From Mytilus californianus (Eukaryota; Mollusca; Bivalvia; Mytilida; Mytilidae), in NCBI RefSeq assembly GCF_021869535.1, contig NW_026262679.1, forward strand, positions 44,438,426-44,502,425: a stretch of DNA of 64,000 nucleotides, given 5' to 3'. Positions 43,649 to 57,400 of this stretch are shown here, in pieces. How positions within the stretch are numbered: the first letter of the stretch is position 1; each line of letters starts with the position of its first letter. The notes under the pieces were generated by a model. It ran no database searches. It saw nothing but the letters and a program-made list of their open reading frames with translations, and was not told the DNA's origin. Made by a program: the position numbers and the translations under genes.

Positions 43649-44845
43649 GGTCTTTCCACTTTTCTGTGGAAAGACCTATTGGTTTTCTTCTGATTATTAT
43701 TATTATTTTTTTCTTCTTCCGCCACTTTTTTCTGACGGTGCTTTTTTGTTTCACAAGATGTCGCTTAGATTTTTTGCATATGATATCGAACAGTTATTAC
43801 GATTTTGAAACTGACCCTGTTAAGCCGAACACTTTTTATTGTAAGAGTTATCTCCCCAAACACGTTTTTTCTTGTGTACAAATCTCCTTCACAACCGTTA
43901 AAGATTACGACAAAATTATTTCACCAATTTGCTTGTTATATCTTCAGGATCTTAAAAATAATTTTGACCGAAGCGGTCCGGAGACTACATATGGGAGTTA
44001 TTTCCCCTTTTGTATTTTTGATAAGAAAAATGTAGTTGTAGCTTGTAAACCATAAGTGATAAAGACCTAGCGTCTTTTGATTTGAGATCCTTGGTCCAAA
44101 GAAAAGAAAATAGGGTCAAGGTCAAAGGTCAAGGTCATTTCTAAATTTGGATTTTGGCTTATTTTCACCACTTTTCAAACACGATATAAGATATCGACAA
44201 CATATTTTTACTTAATTGCAAGTTGCGACATGTCGTAACACATACATATTGGTTTAAAGGGTGCGCTTACATCAAATTAGAGTTTTCTCCCCTCTTTATT
44301 TAAAAATATGCATATGGTGATATAACTCATGAACCAAATATAATTAAGATCTAGGGTCTTTTGATTTGAGGTCCTTGGTTGATGACCTTGAAATTGAGCC
44401 CAAGGTCATAGATTAAATTGACGTTCTAGATTTTGACCTTTGCTTTTACCTCATTTGTATACATGATAAAGCCATGGGACTTTTTACTTTCAGTTGCAAG
44501 CCATATGACCTTGAAAAAAGAACCGGAAGTGACCTGTGTAAACCGGAAGTAGCTATTTTTGTGTACTTTTTGAATGTAAAAGTATATAGAACCATATATT
44601 TTTGGAATCAGTGTTAATTAAACAGTTAAATAATACCGGAAGTAACCTTTTTCAAACCGGAAGTAACAAATTATTTCCCTTATTTAAAAAATATTGTATA
44701 GAAACCATATATTTTTGGAATCAGCGTACTATAAGCTATCATTTGACGCTGTTAATGACATTTTAAACCGAATTTTTAATATTTTCATATCAAAATACTT
44801 GTTTTTTTGTGGAAAGACCTTCAATTGTTCTCTGAACAATTGGTT
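43649..44845 (+). repeat. ~1.2-kb dispersed element with ggaaagacct palindrome at both ends
   Basis: The left end is a 30-bp palindrome, aggtctttccacttttctgtggaaagacct-like (43,650-43,679), and the right end has tgtggaaagaccttcaattg then ttctctgaacaattgg. Inside it has repeated ccggaagt blocks (aaccggaagt four times between 44,520 and 44,670) and aaggtcaaggtca. I recall this family from bivalve genomes. Confidence 0.6.
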
Positions 44846-45093
44846 TTTAATTTTCTTTGACTTGCTAAATGATAAAATTTCTGGAATCATTTTGAAATAA
44901 TTATGTTTTCTTTGAAAAAAAACGAACAACCACTGGACTACAGGTATACCTGCATCTTTTGGACAACCATATAAAGAATATGGCGGGGTTGAACACAACA
45001 TTGTGAACTAAATATCAAATCCAGTTAAAAAGGTCTAGATGCATGAGATCGGTATTAAGCACAAACACAAATTACTAAAAAGACAAAACACTC

Positions 45094-46036
45094 AAAGTAC
45101 CGATCTAAGAGTATATACTAGCTTGCAGTTACCAAGTACCGATCTAAGAGTATATACTAACTTGCAGTTACCAAGTACCGATCTAAGAGTACATACTAGT
45201 TTGCAGTTACCAAGTACCGATCTAAGGGTATATACTAGCTTGCAGTTACCAAGTACCGATCTAAGAGTATATACTAGCTTGCAGTTACAAAGTACCAATC
45301 TAAGAATATAAACTTGCTTGCAGTTACCAAGTACCGATCTAAGAGTATATACTAACTTGCAGTTACCAAGTACCGATCTAAGAGTATATACTAGCTTGCA
45401 GTTACCAAGTACCGATCTAAGAGTATATACTAGCTTGCAGTTACCAAGTACCGATCTAAGAGTATATACTAGCTTTCAGTTACCAAGTACCGATCTAAGA
45501 GTATACTAGTATACTAGCTTGCAGTTACCAAGTACTGATCTAAGAGTATATACTAGCTTGCAGTTACCAAGTACCGATCTAAGAGTATATACTAGCTTGC
45601 AGTTACCAAGTACCGATCTAAGAGTATATACTAACTTGCAGTTACCAAGTACCGATCTAAGAGTATATACTAGCTTGCAGTAATCAAGTACCGATCTAAG
45701 AGTATATACTAGCTTGCAGTTACCAAGTACCGATCTAAGAGTATATACTAGCTTGCAGTTACCAAGTACGGATCTAAGAGTATACACTAGCTTGCAGTTA
45801 CCAAGTATCGATCTAAGAGTATATACTAACTTGCAGTTACCAAGTACCGATCTAAGAGTATATACTAGCTTGCAGTTACCAAGTACCGATCTAAGAATAT
45901 ATACTAGATTGCAGTTACCAAGTACCGATCTAAGAATATAAACTTGCTTGCAGTTACCAAGTACCGATCTAAGAGTATATACTAGCTTGCAGTTATCAAA
46001 TACCGATCTAAGAGTATATAGTAGCTTGCAGTTACC
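45094..46036. repeat. 39-bp minisatellite, about 24 copies
   Basis: Unit agtaccgatctaagagtata then tactagcttgcagttacca, repeated with few substitutions and one unit with an indel (45,503-45,515). The unit is a multiple of three, so open frames with 13-residue repeats appear on both strands (LPSTDLRVYTSLQ forward, LVYTLRSVLGNCK reverse); there is no sign they are translated. The flanks match the dispersed repeat at 2,050-2,560. Confidence 0.95.
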
Positions 46037-46529
46037 TGGTTACTGAAAGCTAGTCCAAAGAGCAATTTCAAACAATAAATTTGAAATGTTCTTCCAAACT
46101 AACTGAATGTGAATCAGCTACACCTCCAACGAATTTAGCGAAAGGACGTCAGTAGCAATTTTTGTTTTTAAAAAGCATTTTCGCGAATTTATTGAATGGA
46201 GATGGAGAAAAATCTAAATTTTATTCAAGATGGTATCTTTTTCCATTTTGAAGAAGCTTCTTAAAATTTAAAAGTTCTTGACATTCTATGACGGTTTGCA
46301 AAATGTTATTGATGTTTTAAAAACTTTAATCATAGACTATATCTTAATGTTATGTTCTTAGTTCATAAAGATGCATCTGTTCAAGTCTCGTGAAACTCCA
46401 TGGATATTTGACAAATTTGTTGAGATCTAAAAAAAAAAAAAAAAAATGCGCAAATTGAACCTATATGATGCCGACGAAATATGCGATCGGTATGTCTTAT
46501 CCTCATGACGTTTGTCGCAGGCGAGACAC

Positions 46530-46860
46530 AAAGGGAAAATATGCAAAGGGCATACAAAAGCCTTAAGTTGAGGAAAACAGATATAATACTATGGTCAAAA
46601 GAAAAGTTACGGGGAAGAACTACTACTGTAACACTGAAAACATAATTGAGCAACACGAACCTCATCGAAAACCAGGGCGAAAATTGGTATTCCAGAAGGG
46701 TTAGCAGTTCCTGCTTCATTTAATGTCATCTGCCGAGGTGCTCGTGGCAATATGTCGTTTTCTGAAATGTCACAAACGAGGAAAAGAAGACGAGACCGTG
46801 ACTTCGTCAAGCGTAGCATATCCTTGGTCATCTGTGTGAGGCGAAACTATTTCGTGCATA
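46530..46860 (-). repeat. Diverged RT-element 3' region
   Basis: aaagggcatacaaaagcctt aagttg, aattgagcaacacgaacctc and tccagaagggttagcagttc follow the order of the 7.4-kb 3' region. Many changes. Confidence 0.5.
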
Positions 46861-46899
46861 TTTTGGACGAGAACAACATGACAAAAAATTCAATAGGAA

Positions 46900-47900
46900 T
46901 TTTCTCCCCAGCGAGGCGACTGGGTTGTTGAGCTGGAAATTTGGCTGGATTGACACTGACATAACATGGTATGTGCGATATGAGCAGAAATTTGGCTATA
47001 CATAACGCCCTGGATTTTTGTCTGCATGTGCTGCATATCTATATTCCTGTCTAAAATGCTTTACAGCGTCAAATTGATAGAGGAAATCACCTATTTTAAC
47101 TAATTTGAATATTTTATTTTGCTGATCTTTTTTGCTGTTAATGTTTCGACTATGGTTTCTGCCAAAAATAAATAAATATTTGATATATTATAGGTTTCTG
47201 AATAATTGTAGTCAAAGAACTTGAAATTGGTTATATGAATTGAATTTATATTCAATTAAATATTTCTTGCTGTTGTGCAATACACTGTGCTGTTGCGCAA
47301 TACTTAGTACTTAGTTCTTGGACTATAAACAAATAAAGTTCAATTAAACGGGCGTATAAAAATGGGTAAAAATCATTGAAAAAGGAAATAACTTCTTTAA
47401 GTATCTGATTGACAATTTCAGCCACGAAATTTGCATGTATTTTGTTCTTTCTTTACTATTTTTGGAGGTAAGATTTTTTCTCTGTCTATTATTTTTTTTC
47501 ATGATAAATTGCCAATAAAAAGTGAAAATTGGGTGAAAACTGTTATTTAAGGTCAGTAACTCCTTTAAGATGTAATCCAACAGTTTTCGTCATATTGGAG
47601 ATATATGATAGATAGAGTTTGACATTCTGAACATTTTTGTCCGATCATATTTTCTTTACCTAGAACAGTTATCAATTATATTAAACAATTACTTTCATTT
47701 CACCCAAATGTTATTTTTCTAGCCATTGCAGCCATGATTGTTGACAGACAGGATCATTCAACACTTTTTTTAAACTAGACACCCTAAGGAGTATGGTGGC
47801 TAACTTTTGTTGCAAATTGCCAAGTAGTTTCAGTGGAGAATGTTTTTGTAAAAAGTATAGAGAGAGGCCCAAGTGAGGGCAATAGATCATACATTTGCCC
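46900..47900. other. Intergenic sequence with scraps of repeats
   Basis: gtgctgttgcgcaatactta (47,289) resembles 50,010-50,040, and 47,510-47,600 resembles 165-310. No gene seen. Confidence 0.4.
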
Positions 47901-47931
47901 TTTTTGCAAGGTGAGCATATAAAGGAAATTC

Positions 47932-49332
47932 CAGTGGCGGATCCAGAGGGGGGCGTAGAGGGCGTACGCCCCCCCCCCCCTTTTGCTTGCACTTTTTTTT
48001 TTTTTTTTTTGTAAAATGATTAATCAGACTAGACTTCGCGAACTTTGCCATTTCCCGTGTATTTAATTTTTATGCGACAATTCTTTACTTATAAAGATAT
48101 TTTTCGCTCGTATTTACTGTAATATATTATTGATTATGTCAAAGTCATGTGATTCGCTACGGTGGAGTTGGCCAGTACGTCGAAAAAAACGTCACTCAGT
48201 CATTTTGAAATTCAAATTACAGTAACACATTGCTTAGGCTGAGGATGACAAGCATGACGCCTTCAAAGCTACAAAGTATTGAGCAAGAACTATTGACTTC
48301 TATTTCACTATTCCACCCAACAGAAAGAAATACTCTATTACACTCTCATGAAAAAAAAGTTCCACAGCAATATTATTTACCTACGAAAACATGTTTAACC
48401 CCACACGCCCCAGCCCATCAATAACATTGCTGAATAGTGATCCCCAGTCAGTAAGCTCTAGGTATAGATTTAAAGTCTAAGGTACGGACCATTTGATTTG
48501 AAGGGGCAGTCTGAGATATTTTAGAGAAAAACTTCTGACCCTGATTTTTGCCTTAAACAAAAATTCTGGCCGTATCTGGATTGAAAACAATAATCTTGTC
48601 CACTTTTTTGCTATTAGAAAAAAATATTTTCAACAAAATTATTGAGCATTAAATGAACATGATGAATAAAAAAACGGGCGTAATTTTTTTTTTGGGGGGG
48701 AGGGTGGTTGCATGTGAATCTCATATCTGACCGGAATGTCTGTTTCGCCGAACTGATATACTTAATACTTTTTTCAAGGCCCGACTGCAACCTGTCTGCT
48801 GGGTGTGGCTTCTATGTCTCCATGTGTTGACCGTCATTCACAACTTCATTGTCATTTCCGACTCATTCGTAGCCTTTGGTTGATTTGGAACCCCTCACTT
48901 CCCTTGTTGGTTGAAACATTTCAACCAAACTTTTGGATAAAAATTGCTTGTTTGTCTTTCTTCGTGTCGGTCGTATATGAAATTTCATTGAATAGCCGTA
49001 TATCTTGTTTACAACAAGAAATCTGTGAGGTTATGCTAACTAACAATACAACAAACGAGAATTTTCCATGTCCATTTTTTACTGACAAATCCCACATCAA
49101 ATATATTAATTAGTACATAGCTTTGGATCCATCCAATCATTTTATAATAGACAATTAATGGAGAGAATACGGCACCAAAAAGTCCAACCCCTACACTTTA
49201 ACAATAAAATGCATTTTCCACTTATTTTATGTTTTTTAGCCAAAAATTGGTCCAAAAAATTGTTCGCCTCGCTCCGCTCGGCGAACTTTAATACTACACG
49301 CCCCCCTTTCCAAAATCCTGGATCCGCCCCTG
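47932..49332. mobile_element. 1.4-kb element with cagtggcggatccag terminal inverted repeats
   Basis: Left end CAGTGGCGGATCCAG; right end is the inverse of CAGGGGCGGATCCAG, both followed inward by a ggggggcgt block. AATTC lies directly outside both ends (47,927-47,931 and 49,333-49,337) and may be a target duplication. Internally I see no transposase. CAGKGGCGGA termini are often hAT-like, but hAT makes 8-bp duplications, so the superfamily is open. Confidence 0.65.
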
Positions 49333-49439
49333 AATTCATAGGTGGAAATAGATAATACAGAATCCTTGATGGTACGAAAAAAAGCAAACTATTACTAGTA
49401 TATCCTATTTCTTGTTTCTATTTCTGTATTAATGCATTT

Positions 49440-50042
49440 ACCTTAATAAAATGCTTCGCCGAGCGCAGCCTGATACAACTGCAGAGGTCGAACCCTGAAC
49501 AGTTGGGGCAAGGTAATATAGGTTTCTGACACAAAATAAATGTGGTCAAAGATCTTAAAATTTTGAAATGGGACTTTTAATTTATCTATTATGGTCTGAT
49601 ATCCAAAATCTAACAACATGGTTAGATTCAGCATATAAAAAAACACCAAAAATTTAATTTTAGTTGAAATCAAACAAACTTTAATTTTGGACCCTTCAAA
49701 CCTTAATACATGTAATATGGACTAATTTGAAAACAGGGCCCAAATTAAAAAATCTAAATGCACAATAAGATTCAGCATATCATAGAGCCGCAATAATTAA
49801 GTTTTTGATGAAATCAAACAAATTTTAATTTTGGACCCTTTGGACCTCAATGTAGACCAATCTAAAAATGGGGCCCAATATCCAAATTAGTAATACAAGG
49901 TTAGAACCCCAAAAAATTAAAGACTTAATTTAATCCTATTGAAATTGGTTAAAAGATTTGTATTTATTTTCAATTGAAGATTTCTTGCTATAGCGTAATA
50001 CTTAGCTATTGCACAAAACTGTGCTATTGCACAATAATCTGT
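49440..50042 (+). repeat. Dispersed repeat with internal ~130-150-bp duplication
   Basis: aaatcaaacaaactttaatt ttggaccctt occurs at 49,667 and 49,812 with similar flanks (ttagattcagcatat). It ends in gctattgcacaaaactgtgc tattgcacaataat, a tail also seen near 47,270. Confidence 0.6.
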
Positions 50043-50149
50043 TATATATAATAATTTACACACCCTGTTTGGTGTGTATCTCCTGCCATATCAGTATTTG
50101 TTGCTTTTATATATAAATAAGAATTGATCAAATGAATGTAAAAATGGAA

Positions 50150-50400
50150 AAAATTTTGGGGAAAAAAAACCAAAAAATTTTGAAAAAAAATCCCCCAAGA
50201 AATTGTCCCCCCCAAGAAAACTTTTTTGAATAAATTTGAAATTTTGAATATCTTGAAGAAAAAAGTATGAACCCCCAAAAAAATTGAAACCCCCCCAAAA
50301 AAAAATTTGAAAAAAATTTTAAGAAAAAAAATATGAACCCCCAAAAACAATTTGAAAATAAAATCCCCCCCTCAAATATTTTTTGAAATTTTGAAAATTA
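50150..50400. repeat. A/C-rich low-complexity stretch
   Basis: Runs of ccccccaa and aaaaaaatttgaaa; the 102-residue phenylalanine-rich minus frame is an artefact of this. Confidence 0.85.
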
Positions 50401-50429
50401 TTTTCTTTTCAGGAAAAATGTACAATTTT

Positions 50430-51000
50430 CAGAGAGTTCCATAAACTTTAACACAAGTTATTGTCTGGAAACTAGAAAAATGCTTGTTTTTGGCCCCTTT
50501 TTTTACCCTTATTTCTAAACATTTGGGGCAATAACCCCCAAACTCAATCCCAGTCTTCCCTTAGTTGTATGGAACCTTGTAGTGCAATTTCAGAGATCCA
50601 TACACTTAAACACAAGTTATTGTCTGGAAACTAGAAAAATGATTGTTTTTGGCCCCTTTTTTACCCCTAATTCCTGAACCTTTGGGGCAATTACCCCCAA
50701 ACTCAATCCCAGCCTTCCCTTTGGGATATGAAACCTTGTGGTACAATTTCAGAGATCCCATACACTTACACACAAGTTATTGTCCGGAAACTACAAAAAT
50801 GCTTGTTTATGGCCCCTAATTCCTAAACTGTTGGTACCATAACCCCCAAAATCAATCCCACCTTCCTTTTGTGGTATTGAACCTTCTGGTAAAATTTCAT
50901 AGAGATCCATTCACTTAAACTAAAGTACAATGAAGTAATTGTCCGGAAACCAAATGTGTCTTCGGATGACGACAACGACGCAGACGACGACATGATAGCA
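50430..51000 (-). repeat. ~159-bp tandem repeat, about 3.5 copies
   Basis: acacaagttattgtctggaa actagaaaaatg recurs near 50,451, 50,610 and 50,770; it ends in gacgacaacgacgcagacga. The left arm lies immediately downstream of the MRPL43 stop. Confidence 0.8.
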
Positions 51001-51057
51001 TTATAAGAACACAATTTTTTTGCAGTCCTATAAAAAAAGAACAACTGATAAGAATTT

Positions 51058-51404
51058 TTATTTTGATTGAAGTACATCATCACTTGAATGAAGTTCTTTA
51101 GTTGGTCCCTGAGAAGGAATTTCTTTCTTCTGCTCTTCAAACATTTTTAACACTTGTTCTGTTGCTGAAGGTTCTGATGGTAAGAATCTAGATAGTTCTT
51201 CATTAGGAAATGTTTTTCTATTTATTTGAGGATCTTTGAACATAAACGGATGCCAGACTCCTTGAACGCTAGGCACGTCCGTGTGCCATTGTTTACGCAT
51301 CCTCATAATTGGTACTCCTGATCTTGATCTGTAGGTTTCTATCCATTTACATATCTGATCTTTGTTCATGTTGTCAATACAGAATTTCTCTTTGTACCCA
51401 TTTA
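51058..51404 (-). CDS. MRPL43: MRPL43 exon 3 and stop
   Basis: Acceptor TTCTTTTAG. The exon starts [12 protein letters not shown], holds the conserved helix and R-R-K-HTD-PS-QG-WHPF block, then a less conserved acidic tail ending DDVLQSK. The stop TAA (51060-51058) lies inside an AATAAA hexamer, so if that is the poly(A) signal the 3' UTR would be very short; other signals further left are possible. Confidence 0.92.
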
Positions 51405-54400
51405 CTAAAAGAAAAAACACAGATATTTCCTCATTAGAACTTAAATTTGTTTTTTGTTCATTGTTTTATACATATATCAGGCTGTTAGTTTTCTTGTTTG
51501 AACTGTTATACATTTGTCGTTTTGGGGACTTTTATAGTTGACTATGCAGTATGGGTTTTGCTCATTGTTCAAGGCCGTACATACAGTGACCTATAGTTGT
51601 AAACTTCTACATCAATTGGTCTCTGGTGGACAGTTGTCCCATTGGCAATCATACCACATCTTCTTACTTTTAAATTACCTGATTTAAGGGTTTAATTTCA
51701 TTGACTTTTGATGTTGCATGTTGATTTAAGAGTTTACTTTTGATGTTCCTTGTGGTAGTAACTAATCATGCTAATAATACAGAATTTTTTTTCTTTCATT
51801 TAGTGTCATTGGCTAGCTGTCATCTTTGTTATTTACTCCACATCTTTTTTTTATATGTCATCATATATATTCATTTATATTTTAAAGCTGCATTTTAACA
51901 ACAAATATTTCCATCCTTTAAAAAAATTCTTCTATTTCCACTAGTGTCGAACTTGTCCAATACAAGGGCTCAACTGATCAATATGGATGTGCATTAAGAC
52001 CAACTCGTTTAATCAATGTTTGGTCATTGTTGGTAGGCTCCATAGTTTAAGTAGGAATAGATGATCATCACGAAACAGAAGAGAGATTGAACAGCAAATT
52101 TTCTTTATAAACTAGGAAATAATCGTAAACGTCTCTTTTATGGGTTTCGCCCTGATATGTCTTAGAAGGTCTTAAAATTAGACACGCTTAGATATTCTTA
52201 CATGGTTTTGAAATTATTCTCATTGTGGGGGTGACAAGCGACGAAGTACTAAAGGAAATATTTACATTATTCTTAAGTCTTCATAATTAATGAAATAGTT
52301 TATTTTTTGTTATATAAACTGCATGAATTAACAAACATATTACTATAGGTGTCTCTGGAATTAATGGCTCCTTTAAATATTAAAAATTCCCTGCTAGTGA
52401 AAAACCATATACCATATTTATATACATATATTATGATACTCCTCTCACAAGGTAATCTCAAGATAAGTTGACTTCTCCTTTATATAACTGAGACTTCTAT
52501 ATGTACAAAAATGTGAATGGTAATTTAAATTTTCAAGTTACCAGTTATAGATGAAATTAATAACAACATGAATAAATTAAATTACATATACATCTTCGAC
52601 AAATAGATAGGTGACCACACAAATATGTCTCGCTCTTAATTGTCTCGATTCCATGACAGAGTATTTAGTAAATGGAATGGAATAATATCATTTAATAATT
52701 ATGTATGAAGAAGAAGACGAGTCCAAAAGTAAGTCACTCGCCAAGCTGGCAAGTGGAATTTCAATTCGGCGAGTTGAAATGAAAAGATGCTCGCCAATTT
52801 GGCGGGTAAGAAAAAAATAAATGGAGAATGTGTCCCCATGGACACAGATGATGCCCCCGCATACAACATTATAAAGGGACATAACTCAAAACAATAAAAG
52901 TGACGCTACCCAAATTTGTACTTGATCTGAGTTTTGTGGTAATAAGTATTGTGTAAAGGTTTCAAATTGTTTGGTTGGGGCAAACTTAAGTTACAGAAAG
53001 AAAACTAAAAATTTTGCAATTTTTCGATTTATAAAGGGGCATAACTCGATAATTATAAGATTGACGCCACCAAAATTCAACTTGATCTGTGTTTTGTGGT
53101 AAAAAGCATTGTGTATAAGTTTCATAACATTTGGTTGAGGCAAACTTAAGTTAGAGAACCATGAGAACGGAAACTCAAAATTTTGCAATTTTTCCATTTA
53201 TAAAGGGGCATAACTCTAGAATGGTTAAAGTGATGCCACCAAAATTCAAACTTGATCTGTGTTTTGTGGTAATAAGCATTGTGTATTAGTTTCATAACAT
53301 TTGGTTGAGGCAAACTTAAGTTAGAGAAAGGAAACTAAAATTTTTTTAATTTTTCCATTGATAAAGGGGCATAACTCTAGAACGGTTAGAGTGACGCTAC
53401 CAAAATTCAAATTTGATCTGTATTTTGTGGTAATAAGCATTGTGTATAAGTTTCATAATATTTGGTTGAGATAAACTTAAGTTAGAGAAAGGAAACTAAA
53501 AATTTTGTAATTTTTCCATTTACAAAGGGCATAACTCTAGAACGATTAAAGTGACACCACTCAAATTCAAATTTAATCTGTATTTTGTGGTAATAAGCAT
53601 TGTGTTTAAGTTTCATAACATTTGGTTGAGGCAAACTTAAGTTAGAGAAAGGAAACTAAAAATTTTGTAATTTTTCCATTTATTAAGGGGCATAACTCTA
53701 GAACAGTTAGAGTGACGCTACCAAAATTCAAACTTGATCTGTATTTTGTGGTAATAAGCATTGTGTATAAGTTCAGAACATTTGGTTGAGGCAAACTCAA
53801 GTTAGAGAACGGAAACCAATTTTGGAACGGGGGCATAAAAAGTTTCACACACGGTTTTTATCATCAAAATGCTTCTTATTAACAATCCATTCTAAGGCTA
53901 TAAATGCAAAAAGGAGAGAATATATATATTTCGTTTGTTGTTATAATATATTCAATCAATTTTTTGTTTGTTTCGTTTTATTTCTTTTTGTTTGGTTTGG
54001 TTGTTTGTTTATTTCGGTTTTTTTTTATTTCATTTTGTTTCTTCTCATTTTGTTTTGTTTCTTTTTGTTTCTTACTTTATAGACACCCTTAACTTTTTCA
54101 CTTAGAATACAAAACAAAATGATTTCGTTTCGTGTTGGTCAATTTTGTTTGACACTTTAAGGGTACCCTAATCTAACATCATAAACATGTTAAACAAACG
54201 TACAGTATTCTGCATACATGTAAGCAGGTTGACGTCTCTTAGGCTGTAGGTACACAACAACTCCAGGATTATTATTGGTAAAATCTAACAGATGGTTTTC
54301 CACAAAGTCCCTATAAAGATATGAAAATATTACTGTTATGTTACCACTAGCATGACTAGTTTGACACCAGCCATTTTTCATCAGTGATACAAATTTGCTT

Positions 54401-57400
54401 CTTATAATTAACAAGCTTTATTTAAAAAATATGTATACTTCAACCTAACATTTAGCACTGACCTCTTTCATGTCTTTTGCTTCAAATGTAAAATGACTAA
54501 AAAAATCGGGAATAAAGTTGATACAACTTAATAAGGGATTCTGAGGGAGGCCAAATCAGAAAATCGCTTCCGACTTAGAACCCTTAAAGGGACTATGGTC
54601 AGTGCAGTCTATACAACAAAATAGTAAAAAGACACTAAACTATGGACAAATCAAATAGCAAGAAGCACTATTTAGAGTGTTATGGGAATTTTCACCTTTG
54701 TAGTGCAAATACTGAATTAATAGTTGACATCTCAACTATAGGCCACTTCATGGTTATTGCACACATGATGAATAAGGGGCAGATTTTTTGGATAGATATC
54801 TTCTTCTTCTTATGGTATCCAGTTATCCATCAGATTTTTGATGATTACTAACTGCTGCACATGTGTAGGATAATTATAAATAAATATTTACAAAAGAATA
54901 GTGCCAAAAATAAATACTAACATGACATGTGGTTAAAACTATTTACATAACTGCTAAGGTTTACTGTTCTATATTGTAGAGAACAGTAGGTGTCAATTGT
55001 TCTCTAAAGATATTTAGTGCAGGGGAAAGTACTACATTTGGAGGTAGTAAATTCCATTGTGTAATTGTAAAAGGAAACTAGAGGCTCTAAAGAGCCTGTG
55101 TCCCTCACCTTGTTCTATGTGCATATTAAACAAAGGACACAGATGGATTCATGACAAAATTGTGTTTTGGTGATGGTGATGTGTTTGTAGATCTTACTTT
55201 ACTGAACATTCTTGCTCCTTACTATTATCTCTATCTATAATGAACTTGGCCCGGTAGTTACAGTGGAAAATACTTTGTAAAAATTTACAAAAATTTACAA
55301 AATTTATGAAAATTGTAAAAAATTGACTACAAAGGGCAATAACTCCTTAAGGGGTCAATTGACAATTTTGGTCATGTTTGCCTTATTTGTAGATCTAACT
55401 TTGCTGTACATTATTGCTGTTTACAGTTTATCTCTATCTATAATAATATTCAAGATAATAACCAAAAGCTGCAAAATTTTCTTAAAATTACCAATTCAGG
55501 GGCAGCAACCCAACAACGTGTTGCCTGATTGTTCTGAAAATTTCAGGGCAGATAGATCTTGACCTAATGAACAATTTTATCATCATCAGATTTGCTCTAA
55601 ATGCTTTAGTTTCAGAGATATGAGCCAAAAACTGCATTTTACCCTATGTACTATTTTTTAGCCATGTCCGCCATCTTGGTTCGCGGCGGAGTCATCGGAC
55701 ACATTTTTTAAACAAGATACCCTAACGATGATTGTGGACACGTTTGGTTAAATTTGTCTTCGTAGTTTCAGAGGAGAAGATTTTTGTAAAAAATTACAAA
55801 AATTTACGAAAAATGGTTAAAAATTGACTATAAAGGGCAATAACTCCTTAAGGGGTCATCTGACCATTTTAGTCAAGTTGACTTATTTGTAGATCTTACT
55901 TTGCTGAACATTATTGCTGTTTACAGTTTATCTCTATCTATAATAATATTCAAGATAATAACCAAAAACGGCAAAATTTCCTTAAAATTACCAATTCAGG
56001 GGCAGCAACCCAACAACGGGTTGTCCGATTCATCTGAAAATTTCAGGGCAGATAGATCTTGACCTAATGAATAATTTTATCCTCATCAGATTTGCTCTAA
56101 ATGCTTTGGTTTCAGAGATATGAGCCAAAAACTGCATTTTACCCTATGTACTATTTTTTAGCCATGTCGGCCATCTTGGTTTGCAGGCGGGGTCATCGGA
56201 CACATTTTTTAAACTAGATACCCTAATGATGATTGTGGACAAGTTTGGTTAAATTTGTCTCAGTAGTTTCAGAGGAGAAGATTTTTGTAAAAGATTACAA
56301 AAATTTACGAAAAATGGTTAAAAATTGACTATAAAGGGCAATAACTCCTTAAGGGGTCAACTGACCATTTTGGTCATGTTGACTTATTTGTAGATCTTAC
56401 TTTGCTGAACATTATTGCTGTTTACAGTTTATCCCTATCTATAATAATATTCAAGATAATAACCAAAAACGGCAAAATTTCCTTAAAATTACCAATTCAG
56501 GGGCAGCAACCCAACAACGGGTTGTCCAATTCATCTGAAAATTTCAGGGCAGATAGATCTTGACCTGATAAACAATTTTACACCATGTCAGATTTGCTCT
56601 AAATGCTTTGGTTTCAGAGATATAAGCCAAAAACTGCATTTTACCCCTATGTTCTATTTTTAGCCATGGCGGCCATCTTGGTTGGCAGGCGGGGTCATCG
56701 GACACATCTTTTAAACTAGATACCCTAATGATGATTGTGGCCAAGTTTGGTTAAATTTGGCCTAGTAGTTTCAGAGGAGAAGATTTTTGTAAAAGTTAAC
56801 GGACGACGGACGACGACGACGGCCAGGTGAGCTAAAAATGAATATTTGTAGCAGTCTTTAGATGTAAGTAGATCATGTCTTTAAGTTTGTGGATGAATTT
56901 GCTGGGTTCTATTGTCTGTCTAGACAGTTCGGTACCCAGACAAATCGGCATCTGGACAAATCGGCACCCAGACAAATCGGCACCTAGACAAATCGGGCAT
57001 CTAACATAGACAAATCGGCACCTAATAAAGATAAAATCAATTATTTTATCCTTGATCAAAATATAGTGAACCAAACATTAAAGTTACCTGGCACTGATAT
57101 ATGTATGTGGGTATGAACTCAATTTACAAGTTTAGTGTTAATATAGCGATTATGTTTGACTGTTTTTACAAATTACCAATTTAATTCCTACACTATTTAT
57201 GACATTATTGTCAATATTGTATATGGTATCTTCGAAGAAGTATCTTATTCTCTTTGTTTTTTTTATTTGTGAAGACTGTCATGACTGTATTGCAGCTTAG
57301 TCATTTGGATAGCTGTCTTGTCAACTTATTCGTAGATCTAATTTTGTTGAACATATTTGTCACTTAAAGTTTCCCTTCATCTATTATACTTTCTTAAAAA

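Noticed and set aside
43560-44055. Lysine-rich minus frame and overlapping plus frames near 43.7 kb as genes.
   Set aside because: They sit in a dispersed element with a tattatta microsatellite and a T-rich run.
45039-45941. Open frames with 13-residue repeats on both strands, looking like a repetitive protein gene.
   Set aside because: They result from a 39-bp minisatellite whose unit is divisible by three; flanks belong to a dispersed repeat and there is no splice or start context.
45094-46036. CRISPR-like array of regular short repeats.
   Set aside because: The repeats are directly adjacent with no unique spacers, and the genome is eukaryotic.
53786-54092. Phe/Val-rich hydrophobic frames resembling membrane proteins.
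   Set aside because: They come from a T-rich low-complexity stretch next to the 161-bp repeats.
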